Below, piece after piece: positions 1 through 11,489 of a stretch of DNA of 64,000 nt (the first letter of the stretch is position 1; every line of letters begins with the position of its first letter). The stretch is from positions 16,357,001 to 16,421,000 of the forward strand of contig JAULJL010000028.1 in assembly GCA_030761205.1 (NCBI GenBank), in the 5' to 3' direction. The notes under the pieces are model-generated. The model made no database searches. It saw nothing but the letters and a program-made list of their open reading frames with translations, and was not told the DNA's origin. The translations under genes were made by a program, and so were the position numbers. The DNA comes from Fremontodendron californicum (lineage: Eukaryota; Streptophyta; Magnoliopsida; Malvales; Malvaceae).

Positions 1-834
1 TTCATTTTTAACCGTTTTGACTTCTTTTACTTCTCTAAGTTCCATGGCTTCAATCTTTCTAGCCAAATTAGCTATTTTAGCTTTTATCTCATCTTCTTGA
101 CTAAAATGATATTTTCCTCTGTTAGAAACAAGATTAGATCTATTGGAACTTTCAGAGGAATTATCTGTGTGCCAGGCTTGAGAGTTATCTGCCAAATGGT
201 CTAAGTAGTCAAAGGCTTCTTCAGGTTCTTTTTCTAGAAACTCACCGTTACACATTGTTTCAACAAATTGTTTAGTTTCGGGAGTTAAACTTTCATAAAA
301 GAAACTAATAAGACGCCATTTTTCAAAACCATGATGTGGACAAGAACTTAACAAATCTTTAACACGCTCCCAGCACTGAAAAAATGCTTCATTTTGATTT
401 TGATTGAAATTTTGAATCTGTCTTTTCAAAGCAGTAGTTTTATGTGCTGGGAAAAATTTCTTTAGAAACTCAGTTTGTAATTCTTGCCATGTGCCAATTG
501 ACCTTGGTTTTAAATTATGAAGCCAAATTTTTGCTTTATCTTTTAAAGAAAAAGGAAATAATTTTAGCTTGACAATTTCATTTGTACATTGTTGGTCATT
601 AAAGGTGACACATACATCTTCGAAGTCTTTTAGAAACGAGTAAGCACTTTCCGATTCTAACCCATGGAAATTTGGAAGCAAAGCTATCATACCTGGTTTA
701 AAACGAAAGTTGTTCGCATTGAGAGGAAAAATAAAACAAGAGGGTGATGAGCTTCGAGTTGGTTGCAAGTAGTCACGCATGGTGCGTACTTGTCTGTTCT
801 CATCTTCAGCATGAACACTTTCATTGTCAGCCAT
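1..834 (-). CDS. gag: Athila-type gag, partial (open at window edge)
   Basis: Reading the minus strand from the ATG at 834 down to base 1 gives about 278 codons. I checked the first 25 or so codon by codon and read the rest by eye without finding a stop. The N-terminus runs MADNESVHAED, then MRDYLQPTRSSSPSC. The Retrotrans_gag core follows with FHGLESESAYSFLKDFEDV, KLKLFPFSLKDKAKIWLHNL, GTWQELQTEFLKKFFP, CWERVKDLLSSCPHHGFEKW and FYESLTPETKQFVE. The last visible part is a charged, helical stretch rich in Lys and Glu. Gag would form the virus-like particle that packages element RNA. The zinc knuckle and pol would lie beyond the left edge. The start is chosen because it is the first in-frame ATG after the PBS and leader. 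It is the best preserved gag of the window after the one at 61396. Confidence 0.85.
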   Translation of the reverse strand, partial: MADNESVHAEDENRQVRTMRDYLQPTRSSSPSCFIFPLNANNFRFKPGMIALLPNFHGLESESAYSFLKDFEDVCVTFNDQQCTNEIVKLKLFPFSLKDKAKIWLHNLKPRSIGTWQELQTEFLKKFFPAHKTTALKRQIQNFNQNQNEAFFQCWERVKDLLSSCPHHGFEKWRLISFFYESLTPETKQFVETMCNGEFLEKEPEEAFDYLDHLADNSQAWHTDNSSESSNRSNLVSNRGKYHFSQEDEIKAKIANLARKIEAMELREVKEVKTVKNE

Positions 835-924
835 GGTAGGAGTTGTATTAGAAAGATTACCTGAAAAAGTTTCACAATAAAATCTAACTAAACGACGAGA
901 TCTAAAATCACGTCGCCAAACAAG

Positions 925-1050
925 CATAAAACAAAGTTAATATACAGATTAGGCGGTATAACCAGCCAATAAAAATAAAACAAAGTTAATATACAATATA
1001 AATATAAATATATAGAAAATTAGGCGGTATAACCAGCCAATAAAAATAAA
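925..1050 (-). repeat. Duplicated leader segment of the Athila element
   Basis: Between gag and the PBS two segments occur twice. AGGCGGTATAACCAGCCAAT is at 951-970 and again at 1022-1041. A block containing ATAAAACAAAGTTAATATAC appears near 926-945 and again near 975-994. The unit is a local tandem duplication in the 5' untranslated leader. No coding capacity is seen in 835-1082. Confidence 0.75.
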
Positions 1051-1082
1051 TATACTTATAAACTTATATACTTAGTATTGCC

Positions 1083-1100
1083 TCCCCGGCAACGGCGCCA
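1083..1100 (-). promoter_or_regulatory. Primer-binding site, tRNA-Asp type
   Basis: The minus strand reads TGGCGCCGTTGCCGGGGA, an 18-nt complement of the 3' end of plant tRNA-Asp, the primer usual for Athila-type elements. It lies 6 nt inside the LTR end, as in the Athila copy at 61294. It fixes the element's orientation and the LTR boundary at 1107. Confidence 0.92.
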
Positions 1101-1106
1101 AAAACT

Positions 1107-2599
1107 TGATGGAGACTCAATTAAGAGTTGTAAACCCAAGTGCAGGTTATGTTCAAGTAATAAATTCTCGGGTGTCCGAGGTCGAACCACAGGGAAGCGT
1201 ATTAGTAAGTATAAGTTTATAAATATATAAGAAAAAGAAAGTAAACAAGATATTAGGGAATCAACAACAAAACAAGTTAAACAAGATATTAGAGAACAAA
1301 ATAACATAAAAGAAATTAAACAAGATATAAAAAACAATAAGAAAAGATGTTGAGGTTAGAGAATCCACTCTTGGTGTTATGCTAAGATTAATCTTGTTTT
1401 ATTACACAATTGAAATCCACACATAAGGGAGGTTCCAATCGGAAGGTTTAGCAATTCAGTCCAAATTGTCCAACATCCATAGCATATGATATTATGTTCA
1501 TTTGGTGTCCTCAAAACTCATAAAAAGAGTCCAAGCATTCCTTATGCCAAGGTATATGTCTACAACAAATCAAGGTTATGAAACCAAGCATTTACTGTGC
1601 CATTTTCATTGTCAATAATGAATCAAGATCCCTACTTTGCAAGTATGATTTTAAACCAAAAGAAAATATTATCAATACTAGTGTTTATAAATGATGATTC
1701 ATTTTAGCTCATGTTTAAGAGACTAACCTTAGCATTTACCAAAAGCTTCACCTCATCACCTCAACAATATGATTAGCAACACATACTAGATATGAATAAA
1801 ATTAAAAGAAATGTAAGAAGCATAAGTAAATAAAAAAAGAAAACTAGAGAAAGGAAAGAAGAAGAAAACTTAGAGAATTTTATTACAATGGCTAATATCC
1901 TACCAATCTATAATAATGCTCATCCAAGGCCCTCTATTTATACACATTTTGGAGAGCTAAATGACAAGAGACAAGCTTTATAAATTTCAAAGGTAGGTAT
2001 AATAGGTGGGTGCATTTTTCTAACAATTTTCGTCATATTGTATGACAATTCTGATCAGCCAGTTTGATGGTCGATTTTGTCAATGTTGGAGGCTCGATCT
2101 GATCAAATGGTCTTCTAGAAAAATATACCCCTATCCGTTACGGATCCATAGCCATTGGAATCAGATCATTTGCTCATGTGGATCGGAAGATATGGTCAAA
2201 ATACCAAAACAGGTCAGCACAGACGTCATTGCACATCAGCCAACTTGATGGTCGATTTCGCTAGGGAAAACGACTCCGTTTCAAGACGTGTAAAACATGA
2301 AAAAGATAGATATGCCTCTTAACTTTGCACTGTAAAAAATTCAGCCTTATTTCTTCAGTGAAACTCCAGATATAGCGGATATGGAAAAAGGTGTCGGAAC
2401 TGGAACTGAACTGGATTTGCCCTTAATTGTTGATTTAACCTAGTAATCTGAAATCACTCAAAGAAACTTGTGAAAAACACCAAATTACATAAAAATATAA
2501 AATATCATAAACACAATTAGACTAAGCAATAATAACTCGTATTTGACACAAAACAATAATAAAACATAACTAAGAACTATATAATTATACGAGTTATCA
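1107..2599 (-). repeat. 5' LTR of the minus-strand Athila element
   Basis: On the minus strand the LTR starts TGATAACTCGTATAATTATA (ending at + 2599) and ends CCATCA at 1107, next to the PBS. Its length of 1493 bp fits Athila LTRs. A TATA-like box lies at 1935-1942. Short ORFs on either strand inside it have no family resemblance and are treated as chance. The partner LTR is beyond the left edge, so the target duplication (candidate GATGG at 2600-2604) cannot be checked. Confidence 0.85.
1935..1942 (-). promoter_or_regulatory. TATA box of the Athila LTR
   Basis: The minus strand reads TATAAATA within GTGTATAAATAGAGGG, about 660 bp from the LTR 5' end. It is the likely core promoter that marks the U3/R transition. 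Confidence 0.6.
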
Positions 2600-3585
2600 G
2601 ATGGTAAGAGATTCACTATCATGAGTTACATGCAAAAGGTATGTATTTCCATTCCTATTTCTGTTTTTCATGAATGATAAACTGGTTTGAGTTTGATGTT
2701 GAGATTTTTTATTTTGCAGGGTTTATGGGATGCCATAAGTACTATGGTTCCAAAAGCTGAGCATAGGTTCTATGCCAGACATTGATTTGCAATTTGGAAG
2801 ATAAGTCATATAACCATAGACATGCACAATCAATTCTGGATGTGCAGTAAAGCAACAACAGAGGTTGATATTAGGAAGAAAGCAAAGGAACTTTGTGACA
2901 TAAGGGGAACAGTACTGGTGGATATGTTAAGAAAGAACCACGGCATTGGAGTAAGGCATTTTTTAGCACTAGATGCTTATTTGATGAGTGGATAATAACA
3001 TAGCTGAGGCATTTATTGCTATGATTATTCATGCTAGACATATGTCCATAATTTCAATATTTGAGGAACTTAGACATTATGTTATGCAAAGAATTGTGGA
3101 TAACAAGACCACTTGTGCTAAGTGAACAAAACTATTTTGTCCTAAAATTTGTGGGAGATAAAAGAGAATAAGGTAATCAGTGTTTTTGTCATATTACATG
3201 GAATAATGCACAGGGATACGAGGTTTAGTGTCATAGGAATCTGAGTGGCATACCTTGCCCACATGCTATATGGGTTACCTTTCTTAAGAAGGAAAAGGTT
3301 GAGGATTTTGTTGCACATGTGTATAAGAAATAAATTTATGAGAAATGCTATAGTTGTGTGCTGCCATCACTTGTTGGAGATAAATTTTGGCCTATTACAA
3401 ATATGGTAGATATTGAGCCACTATTGCTTAGAAGGCTATCTGGAAGACCAAAAAAGAATAGAATGAGGGAAGAGGGTGAATGCAGTTGAACAAATTTGTA
3501 AGGAAAGGTAGGAAAATGAGATGTTAAATCTGTTCCAAGCTAGGCCGCAATTCTAAGAAATGTCCAGATAAAATAAACATAATGT
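2600..3585 (+). pseudogene. MULE (MuDR-type) transposase relic
   Basis: Conceptual translation in shifting frames recovers the C-terminal half of a Mutator-like transposase. In order these are MSYMQK / GLWDAIS, then VPKAEHRFYARH, DNNIAEAFIAMIIHARH (the Glu region of the DDE domain), GIPCPHAIWV (the SWIM zinc-finger tail), RRLSGRPKKNR and a knuckle-like CSKLGRNSKKCP near 3530-3560. A candidate intron with GT at 2639 and AG at 2719 separates MQK from GLWDAIS, so the ancestral gene was spliced. Stops and frameshifts are frequent and the SWIM cysteine pair upstream of GIPC is lost. The residue before MQKG is Tyr, where related transposases usually carry the catalytic Asp. The N-terminal half is missing; the Athila LTR begins immediately to the left and may have split the gene. 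Confidence 0.8.
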
Positions 3586-3630
3586 AAGTTTTTGATAGTT
3601 TAATAGTTGTTCAATTATGGGTTTTTATAG

Positions 3631-5317
3631 GGTCGTAACGATCTTGTGACCACCAGGACGTTGAGGCGAGGGATTTAAAAATACTTTAAAAAAGGGTTTT
3701 GAAAAAAATCATGAAAGGAGTCGCCACCAATTTTTTTTGCTAGGTTTGATTGACCACTTATAAAATTTTAATTTTTTAAGAAATCCTAAAATTGATTAAG
3801 GTTATCAAAAAGAAAATTTTGGAAATCTGCATTAAAATCAAGTAACAAAAGGGTTCATGAGTCGGTTATGTGTGGGGAATGTATTAGCACCCTCACAATG
3901 CCCGTAAACCGATTCTAATTAATCATGTATTTTTCTTTAACTTTGATGCAAAATAATATGATTATAGTATTTAAAAATTATTCCATCAAATCTTGTAATT
4001 AATTAAGAAAACATTTGACGGCGGAATAAGATTTTTATTTGAAGAATTTTCCTATATCTTTCGGTAGCTAAGACAACATAGGAGATTTAAATTTTTTTTT
4101 TATCATGCTCCTTTTAAAGGAGGATATTCTTTTACGAAAGATAATTATTGGAATTTTTCCTAGATGTATAGCGAAAACCCAATAAATGTCCACTCCGAAA
4201 TATTTCCTTGTTTTATAGAAAAGAAAAATGACTCCATGAGCAATAGCATGAATGCATTAAGGAATAGGGAAGTAACGGTCATAGTGAGCACAAATAAATA
4301 AAAACAAAAAAATAAAAAGTTGGATTAATTTCATTTTATTCTTTGGGAATCAATTATCATTTTTAAAGTAGGGTATCGTGAAGATTTCTTGCATTGGAGA
4401 ATCTCCTAAATCCTATCTCAATCGGGGAGAATCTAGGGAATTATTTATTTCGCCCGAGGATCTGTGCGCTACCAGAAAAATGAGAATGATATTCCTTAAT
4501 AAAACACCTAAGGTGGTGCCCCTTTAGATGCCTAGCAGAGATACCGAGGCAATCTTACTAAGCCATATAGCTCTATTTCATTTTATAAAATATATTTTGT
4601 GAAGTAAGGTAAACAAAATGGCGATAAGAATAAAAGTGTGATAAAGTAAATTACAATAAAAGTAAATTGCCAATAACATAAATTGTAATAAAGCAAATTG
4701 CAAATAAAGTAAATTGCACATAAAATAAATTCCAAATAAAGTAAATTATAAATAAATACCAAATAAGAGTAAATAAATGAAAAAAATAAATGGATAACCA
4801 ATAAATAAAGACATAATTATTAAATAAATACTCAAAATAGCTCGAGACGGTTTTGGGGGAAAATGTATTTCACTCATTTCATTAGGGGTATTGAAATGCT
4901 CAATAAGGGTATTTGAATGCCTCAGAGGAAATCTCAAACAAAACTGAAAAAGGATTAGACATACGGATGCCATAGAGAGGATATCCAAATACCTTTTCTA
5001 GACAAGAGATTTTTTCTTAAATTCATAGGGTATTCGAATACTATTGAAGAGGGCATCCGAATACCTATGATCACTTTTGAAGCAATAGTGAAAATATTTT
5101 TGGGGTATTCAAATACTATGAAAAGATTTGAATACTATTTCTGGAAAACCATAATTTGGTTAAAATCATTAGAGGCATTCGGATGCTCGACTATGGGTAT
5201 TCGAATGCCTTAATATAAAATCTAGCAATATCAAACAGAGGCATCAAAATGTCATTAGAGGGCATTTGAATGATCTTTATTACAATTTAAAAATTTCTTT
5301 TAAAAGCTTTGTAGATG
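3631..5317 (-). repeat. 3' LTR of the compact Ogre-like element
   Basis: It starts (plus coordinates) GGTCGTAACGATCTTGTGACC, the decayed version of the TGTCATAATGATCTCGCGACC end seen at 7537. It aligns through to GCTTTGTAGATG at 5317. It contains the U5 features shared by Ogre-like LTRs here: GGAGTCGCCACCAAT at 3718-3732, and the AATTAATCATG arm near 3917. From about 4850 to 5280 it carries scattered GGTATTCGAATGC motifs. No gene is seen. Confidence 0.7.
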
Positions 5318-5529
5318 TGGCTGAAAAGGTACTCGGATGGTTACTAGGATAGGATATAAACTTGGATGCAAAGTCTTTGGTGGTTGCACTGAACTTGAGG
5401 ACATTGTCTTGGGGATTTGAAAAGATGACTGAAAGTTAACATGACAAGGGTATGGTTTTGGATTAATACCAATTTGGGAAGAGGAAGACCCTATTGGGTG
5501 AAAGGTTGGGGATTGGTGATATTACAGTG

Positions 5530-5960
5530 CAAACTTGGATTGGAAACAACTTGCATGGCTTTTGTGGAATCTGAAAGCTTTGTTTTGGACGTCAAGCTTT
5601 CGAGTTCACCATTTTCATGATATTGTCCACAATTTAGTTCGTACTTAAACCCTTACATGGATAGCGTTGATAAACATTGGATTCAGTAAGGATCATTCAA
5701 TCTGGACTCCATGGTTTCTTAAGGCTTGGTTGCATTGAAGGTGATGAAGACCCTTTAAAGAATTCCCCTTTGGCTTTACCGAGATCCTCAACCATTTTCA
5801 TCAACTTGGCGAGTTGTTCTTTCATCTCCTATATGTCATGTTCAAATTCTTCTTAATTGCGCTCCAAAGCATCAATTCTTTCCTCTAGTTAGTTCCCCAA
5901 ATTTTCAACCTTTGATGTAAACGGATTACCTTCTAATGAGATTTAATATGAATTCAACAT
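5530..5960 (-). pseudogene. ORF1/gag-like relic (coiled-coil N-terminus)
   Basis: The minus strand from about 5960 encodes, with several stops, a segment close to the N-terminus of the intact ORF at 46911-46018. It includes EMKEQLAKLMKMVEDLGKAK, followed by FFKGSSSPSMQP. The predicted coiled coil is the best preserved part. Downstream the similarity fades and no zinc knuckle is recognisable. The function is inferred only from that similarity: a structural protein upstream of or related to gag in Ogre-like elements. It shows that the ORF1 module was already present in this LTR family. Confidence 0.6.
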
Positions 5961-6719
5961 TATTGCACCCCATTCACTATGAAAGCAAAAGGGAACAAAC
6001 ACAGCTTGCATGATGATGAATGATATGCTTATGAATGAAGTCATAAAATTTACACATGTGATATTCTTACTAATGCAATGATGCCACGCTATGCAAAAGT
6101 GCTTAAGAAAACAAGAGACATTAATATGTATAATGCCCTAATATAAATGTCAATGAAAAGATTGAGGAAATGAAACAGAAAGACTTCTATCTAATCCTAA
6201 GCCTTCTTTTTCCTTTTTTTTGTTCTTTTTTAACTCTTTTTTTTTTTTGGAAATTTTCATCAGACTATTTTTTTCAAAACATTCACCAAGCAAACAATTT
6301 TTTTTTTTTGTTTGCAAGAAAAATAATGTCCCCTTATTTTTCACAATTCTAATTTTTGCTATCCACCTTTCTATCTAACGCAAAGTCGGGACTAAAACAA
6401 CACCCTCTTTTTGTTTTTTTTCTTCTCAAAACTATAAAAAAAAAAAGCATATTTTTTGCTTTTTTTTTTTTTTTTAAGAATAGAGAAAGATGACAAAAAA
6501 ATATATTTTTTCTTGAGAAACGAGAATTTTATTACAATCTTCTACTTTTTTTTAAAAAAAAAAAATCTAAAAAAAATTATCTGTTCTTGTTATTTTCCAA
6601 AGGCAAAAATTTATTATCAATTATTTTCTTAAAAAAATGACTTTCCCTATAAAATTGGGATTAACAAAAATTATTTTTCAAAACAAAGACTTCACTCTAA
6701 AAAAAACTATATGCAATCA
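5961..6719 (-). other. Internal low-complexity stretch
   Basis: AT-rich DNA with many T and A homopolymer runs (6190-6720), lying between the ORF1 relic and the leader. Short ORFs on both strands here are products of the homopolymers. No gene is seen. Confidence 0.6.
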
Positions 6720-7516
6720 CTGCAATGCCCTTGAAGTAGTGAGTCTATCCTATTTTGGGTATTAGGATATTTATCTAACATTATCCACTATACGATTCTT
6801 ATAAAATAAGCAGTAAAATGTAAGAAGAGTTCCTTCATGTCTCCCTAATATGGAGACCTCTAAAATTTTGACATTGCTTTACCTAGGCTAGTTCCATATG
6901 GTTCATTATATGAGGTTTAGTTTGACTTGGTTCTAAAGGTTCTCAAATTGCTCTTCACTGTTGTTCACTATGACTAGTAAGGCACATCGATCTTCACCTA
7001 TTACAGGTTTCAAGCAAAAAAGGTTCAATTTGGGTGAATATATTTCCTAGGCTTATGTGGAGTTTATCACCTCAAGAAACGTAAGTACTTTACACCCTGA
7101 GAGTGTTTCGCTAGCTCATGCGAATGTTATCACATCATGAGAGCGTAGGTACTTTATCCCTTCCTAAAAGTACTAAGACTTGCAACAAGCTCATGCATGA
7201 TATGCACGTATTAAGTGTGTGTGAAGGAACAAACAAACCTTTGATCACCTATTCTACAACCCCTATCCTAAATGCCTGAACAGTTTATTAAAAGCAAATA
7301 ATATAAGACAATACACAACATTAGGTACAAAAAGCAAAATAAAAACAAAATCAAGAATGCAAATGAATTTAATTGAAATTATTGCTTTTTTTTAAAAAAA
7401 AAAAAATCTTTTTTATTTTCAAAAAATGGAAATTATACCTAAATACCAATAGAAACCCTTAAATCAAAATTTAAGATAATATATGGTTAACCTTGGCCTG
7501 ACTCTCTCTAAGGTAT
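6720..7516 (-). other. Conserved Ogre-like 5' leader
   Basis: This segment lies next to the PBS and aligns with the leaders at 14227-15130 (plus) and 47690-48486 (minus). Shared landmarks include GTTGTAGAATAGGTG and GCTAGCGAAACACT followed by AGTATAAAGTAC-like sequence. It has no open reading frame on its own strand. The arm next to the PBS, 7429-7491, is the partner of an LTR arm (see the inverted-repeat entry). Confidence 0.65.
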
Positions 7517-7905
7517 CCCTATTGGAGTTGCTAAGCTGTCATAATGATCTCGCGACCACCAAGACGTTGAGACGAAGGATTTTAAAATAGTTAAAAAAAA
7601 GGGTTTTGAAAAAAAAAAAAAAAAAACCCACGAATATAGTCGTTATCAATCTTTTTTGTTAGGTGTGATTAGCTACCTATAAAAATTTATCTTTTTAAGA
7701 AACCTTAAAATTGATTAAGATTCATAAAAAAAGACAATTTTTGAAGTCTGCATTAAAACCAGGTAACAAAGGGTTCGAGAGTCAGTTATGTGTGGAAAAG
7801 GTATTAGCACGCCCACAACATCCATAAAACGATACCAATTAATCATGTATTTTCTTTAACTTTGATGCAAAATGATTCTAATTATATTATTTAAAGATAA
7901 TTTCC
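7429..7905 (-). promoter_or_regulatory. U5-leader inverted repeat around the PBS (decayed copy)
   Basis: The arms are 7429-7491 (leader) and 7837-7905 (LTR U5). They are complementary with several mismatches and enclose a 345-nt loop that holds the PBS. For instance ATGGTTAACC near 7483 faces GGTTAATT-type sequence near 7837. This is the weakest of three copies, but its position and length match the other two. Confidence 0.5.
7517..7534 (-). promoter_or_regulatory. Degenerate PBS, tRNA-Arg type
   Basis: The minus strand reads TAGCAACTCCAATAGGGA, 2 nt inside the LTR end. It resembles the tRNA-Arg-type site TGGCGACTCTATTGGGGA at 48487-48504, with several transitions. It sets the orientation of the element. 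Confidence 0.65.
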
Positions 7906-9271
7906 TTAATCAAATCATGTAATTAATTAAAAAAAAAACATTTGAGAGTGGAATAAGGTTTATATTTAAAAAATATTTCCTACTTTGTTCGATAATTGGG
8001 ACAGCATAGGAAATTTTTATTTAAAGTTCTATCACGCTCCTTTTCAAGGAGAATATTCCTTTGCAAAAGATAATTATTAAAAAATTTCCTAAATGCCTAG
8101 TGAAAACCCAATAAATATCTCCACTCTGGAATATTGCCTCATTTTATAGAAAAATAAAATGACTCCATGAGTAATCGCATGAATGCATTAAAGAATGGGA
8201 AAGTAATGGTCATAGCGAGCACAAATAAATAAGAACAAGAATAATACAAACTTAGATTAATTTTCTTTGGGAATTAATTATCATTTTTAAAGTAGGGTAT
8301 TGCAAAGATTTCTTGCATTGGAGAATCTCCTAAACTCTCTCTCAATCGAGGAGAATTTAGGAAATTATTCTTTTCGCTCGAGGATTTGCGCGCTTTCGCA
8401 AAAATGAGAACGATGTTCCTTAATAGAACACCCACGATGGCGCCCTTCTCGATGTCAAATGGAGATACCGAGGCAATCTTACTAATCCATATTGCTCTCT
8501 TTCATTTTATAAAATATATTTTGATAAGTAAGGTAAATAAAATGGCAATAAGAATAAAAGCGCGATAAATATAAATGCGATAAAGTAAATTACAACAAAA
8601 AAAATTAACAATAAAATAAATTGAAATAAAGAAAATTGCAATTAAAGTAAAGTGCAATAAATAAATATCAAATAAAGTAAATTGCATATAAAATAAATTT
8701 CAAATAAAGTAAAATGAAAATAAATCGCAAATAAGAGTAAATAATTGACAAAATAAAGGGGTAACCAATAGATAAAGACATAGTTAATAAATAAATAAAA
8801 TAGCTCGGGATGGCTTCGACAAAATGTATTTCACTCATTTAATGAGAGTTATTTGAATGCTCGATAAGGGTATTCGAATGCCTTAGAAGAAATCTCAAAC
8901 AGAACTGAAAATAGATCGAGCATCCTGATATTTGAAGAGGGCATCCAAATGCCTTTTCTAAGTAAGAGATTTTTTCTTAAATTCATAAGGCATTCAAATA
9001 CTATTGAAGAGGGTATCCGAATACTGATAACCAATTTTGAAGTAATAGTGAAAATAATTTTGGCGTATTCAAATACCATGAAAGAGTATCAGAATGCTAT
9101 TTCTGGAAAACCATAATTTTGTAAAATCATCAGGGGCATTCGGATGCTCGACAAGGGTATTTGAGTTCCTCAATGTAAAATCTAACAATCTCAAATAGAG
9201 CCATCCAAATGCCATGAAAGGGCATTTTAATGCTCTTCATTGCAAGTTAAAAACCTCTGTAGACAGCTACT
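7537..9271 (-). repeat. 5' LTR of the compact Ogre-like element
   Basis: It begins (plus coordinates) TGTCATAATGATCTCGCGACC and runs in parallel with 3631-5317. It has the same order of landmarks: a GGGTTTTGAAAA run, the AATTAATCATG arm, a GAGAATCTCC segment and GGTATTCGAATGCC motifs from 8830 to 9230. On the minus strand it may start TGTCTACAGAGG, but those last 8 bases also belong to the following plus-strand LTR. No gene is seen. Confidence 0.65.
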
Positions 9272-9649
9272 TTTATCCGGGTCCCTAAAGAGCATGTCTT
9301 CCTTCAAAATTTGGATTTACCTTTCAAAATGCGATTCCCCTTTTATTTCCCAGGCTCTTAGATTTCCCCTAATCTAGTGATCTGGTTTTGACGATTTTGC
9401 TTTAGAAAAATCAATATTGGAAAAGTCAACATGAGAAAGGTCAAAATTGGAGAACTCAAAGTTGACCAAAAGTCAAAGTCAATAGAGGGAAAAGTCAACT
9501 TTGGAAAATCAAGATTAAAAAGGAACTTTGGATGTTAAAGAAGTGATCTTGATAATTGGAAAGTCAACTTTGAATAATGGAGGGATGAATTAAATGGAAT
9601 AAAGTTGGGCTAAAATGGTTAAAAAGGCTGGATGGAAAATTCAAGACAA

Positions 9650-10020
9650 TTTTGGGAGCCCAACTTAAAAATCCAAGTGGTAGAAATTGTTGGAGATTTT
9701 GAAAATTCAACTTGGAATTTTGGTGGAAACTTGGTGAAATGTGAAAACCCATTTTTTTAGGATTTAGGTGATATAGAAATTTGGTGGAAGTTGGAAGCCC
9801 ATTTTTTTATATCCAAGTGGTAGGAAAATTGGTAGAAGATGGAAGCCTAGTTTTAAAGAGAAAAATGATGGGAAATTTGGTATAAGTTAGAAACCCATTT
9901 TTTTTTATACAAGTGGTAGAAAATTTGGTGGAAGATGGAAGCCTACATTTAAGGATCCAAGTGGTCGTAAGTTGTGTAGGAAGATGGAAGCCCAAATTTG
10001 TAAAAATGGTGGAAGGCACA
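9650..10020 (+). repeat. Imperfect ~48-bp tandem repeats in the LTR
   Basis: About seven diverged units carry the core AATTTGGTGGAAGATGGAAG followed by CCCATTTTT and ATCCAAGTGGTAG. They lie in the U3 part of the LTR. No coding role is apparent. Confidence 0.7.
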
Positions 10021-11489
10021 AAGTTAAAGTCCATGTAGAAAAATGGATGGAAGAAAGAAGGGTGAGATTGGAAAAAAATAAAAGTTATAGGAAAATTGTA
10101 CAAATAAGTGAAAGGTAAAGTTGTAATAAAAATGAAGAGTGGAGGATGCTCTTTGAAGGCTAAGTGGCAACTTAACAAATATATGGATGAGTTACAAGAA
10201 TAAGTACATGACTCACCAAACTAGTACATGAATCATCTATTAAAGGAGGAAGACCATTGGTGGGTGAATGAAGAGGTAACAAGTGGCTAAAAAATGGAAG
10301 AACATAGAAGCTAGGAGATGGGAGATATTTTCGGTCAACAAAAGAAACCAAGTGGCTGGAAATTTCCAGCAGTCAGCCCCATATTCAAGCAGTAGCAGCA
10401 GCAGTAGCAAAGGAAAAGAAAGGAAAAGAAAGAAAGAAAAGAAAGAAAAAGATGCGAGAAAGGAGGAGAAAGGTTTTTGGTTGCTAGGAAAAGCTTGGTG
10501 AAGGTAGCTTCTCCATTTGTTTCTTTGCTTTTCATCTTCTCCTTCATGTTTTCTTATTTGTTTTCTTAAAACTTTAAATGTTTTCAAAAAGGTTTTTCAA
10601 AGAGCTTCTCCTCTATTCTTTTCTCTTTTTCAAAACTACAAAGCTTTTGCTAAAATGATTTCTCTTTTTTTTTTCTTCAAAAGTGGCGCAACATGTATTT
10701 CTTTTACTACATTTTTTTCTTCATGTGCTTATCTTGATATATTGTTATTGTGGTCTATTATGGATGATTGATGATCTTTTCCTTGTTTTCCTTTTCAAAA
10801 TAAGTAAGTTATGAGCTTGATGATTGTAGATTTTTCTAAGAGATAGTTGAGCTGGATTAACCATCCATGTGGTCAACTTTGAGCCAACTTACTAGTTTCT
10901 TAAAAATCATTCTCTACAATCTCTTGTTTGCATTTTTACTATATTTAATTGTTGCATATTTAAATATGGTACATTGTGGTGCATATTTGATGTTTGAGGA
11001 TTTTCTTCTTATATGCCTAATGTTGTGTGGTGCATGCTTCTTGATGTCTGTGTTATCTTTTCTTGAAAACAAAGATGCTTATGAGCTTGAGGATCCTTGG
11101 CCGTTTCGATTTTAGGTGATGGTTGAGCCTGATTAACAATCCATGAGGCCAACTTAAGCCAACCATTTTGCTACCCAAAAACAGTTTTTTAAAAACGTTC
11201 CCAGTAATTCTTGTTTTGGATTAAGCAATGGTCTGTAGCCAATACCTTTTTGTATTCTCATGATATACCAGGTATATTAAACTTACTCTTGGGTTGGATA
11301 ATCCGATTATGGGCTAAATTTTCCTCTCTGCCCTATTGTCACCCAAAAATAGCTTTTTCAAAAATCCCCTAGGAATTCTTGGTTCGGATTAAGTAACAGT
11401 CTGTAACCAAGTCCGTTTTTTGTTAGGTAGGATTACGTAATTACGGACAAAAGTTTCTTAACCATCCTTTGTTTTCCCGAAAATATTTT

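Larger units (their letters stand above)
3631..9271 (-). mobile_element. Compact Ogre-like element, non-autonomous
   Basis: Two LTRs in the same orientation flank 2.2 kb of internal DNA. The LTRs share the end GTCGTAACGATC..., long AT-rich stretches and an array of GGGTATTCGAATGCC-type motifs. A degenerate tRNA-Arg PBS lies beside the high-coordinate LTR, so the element runs on the minus strand. Only an ORF1/gag-like relic and a conserved leader are found inside, with no pol. The LTRs have diverged visibly, so the copy is old. The right boundary overlaps the start of the next element by the 8-mer TGTAGACA (9264-9271), so it is uncertain whether this LTR is complete. Confidence 0.7.

Noticed and set aside
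4583..4988. Hydrophobic minus-strand ORFs (Ile/Tyr/Leu-rich)
   Set aside because: They are translations of ATAAA/AAATTGC-rich LTR sequence. Similar ORFs appear at 8502-8687 only because it is the paired LTR.
10240..10587. 115-codon minus ORF rich in Phe/Ser/Leu
   Set aside because: It comes from a purine/pyrimidine-rich LTR segment with an AGC microsatellite. Overlapping ORFs in three frames show it is low complexity.
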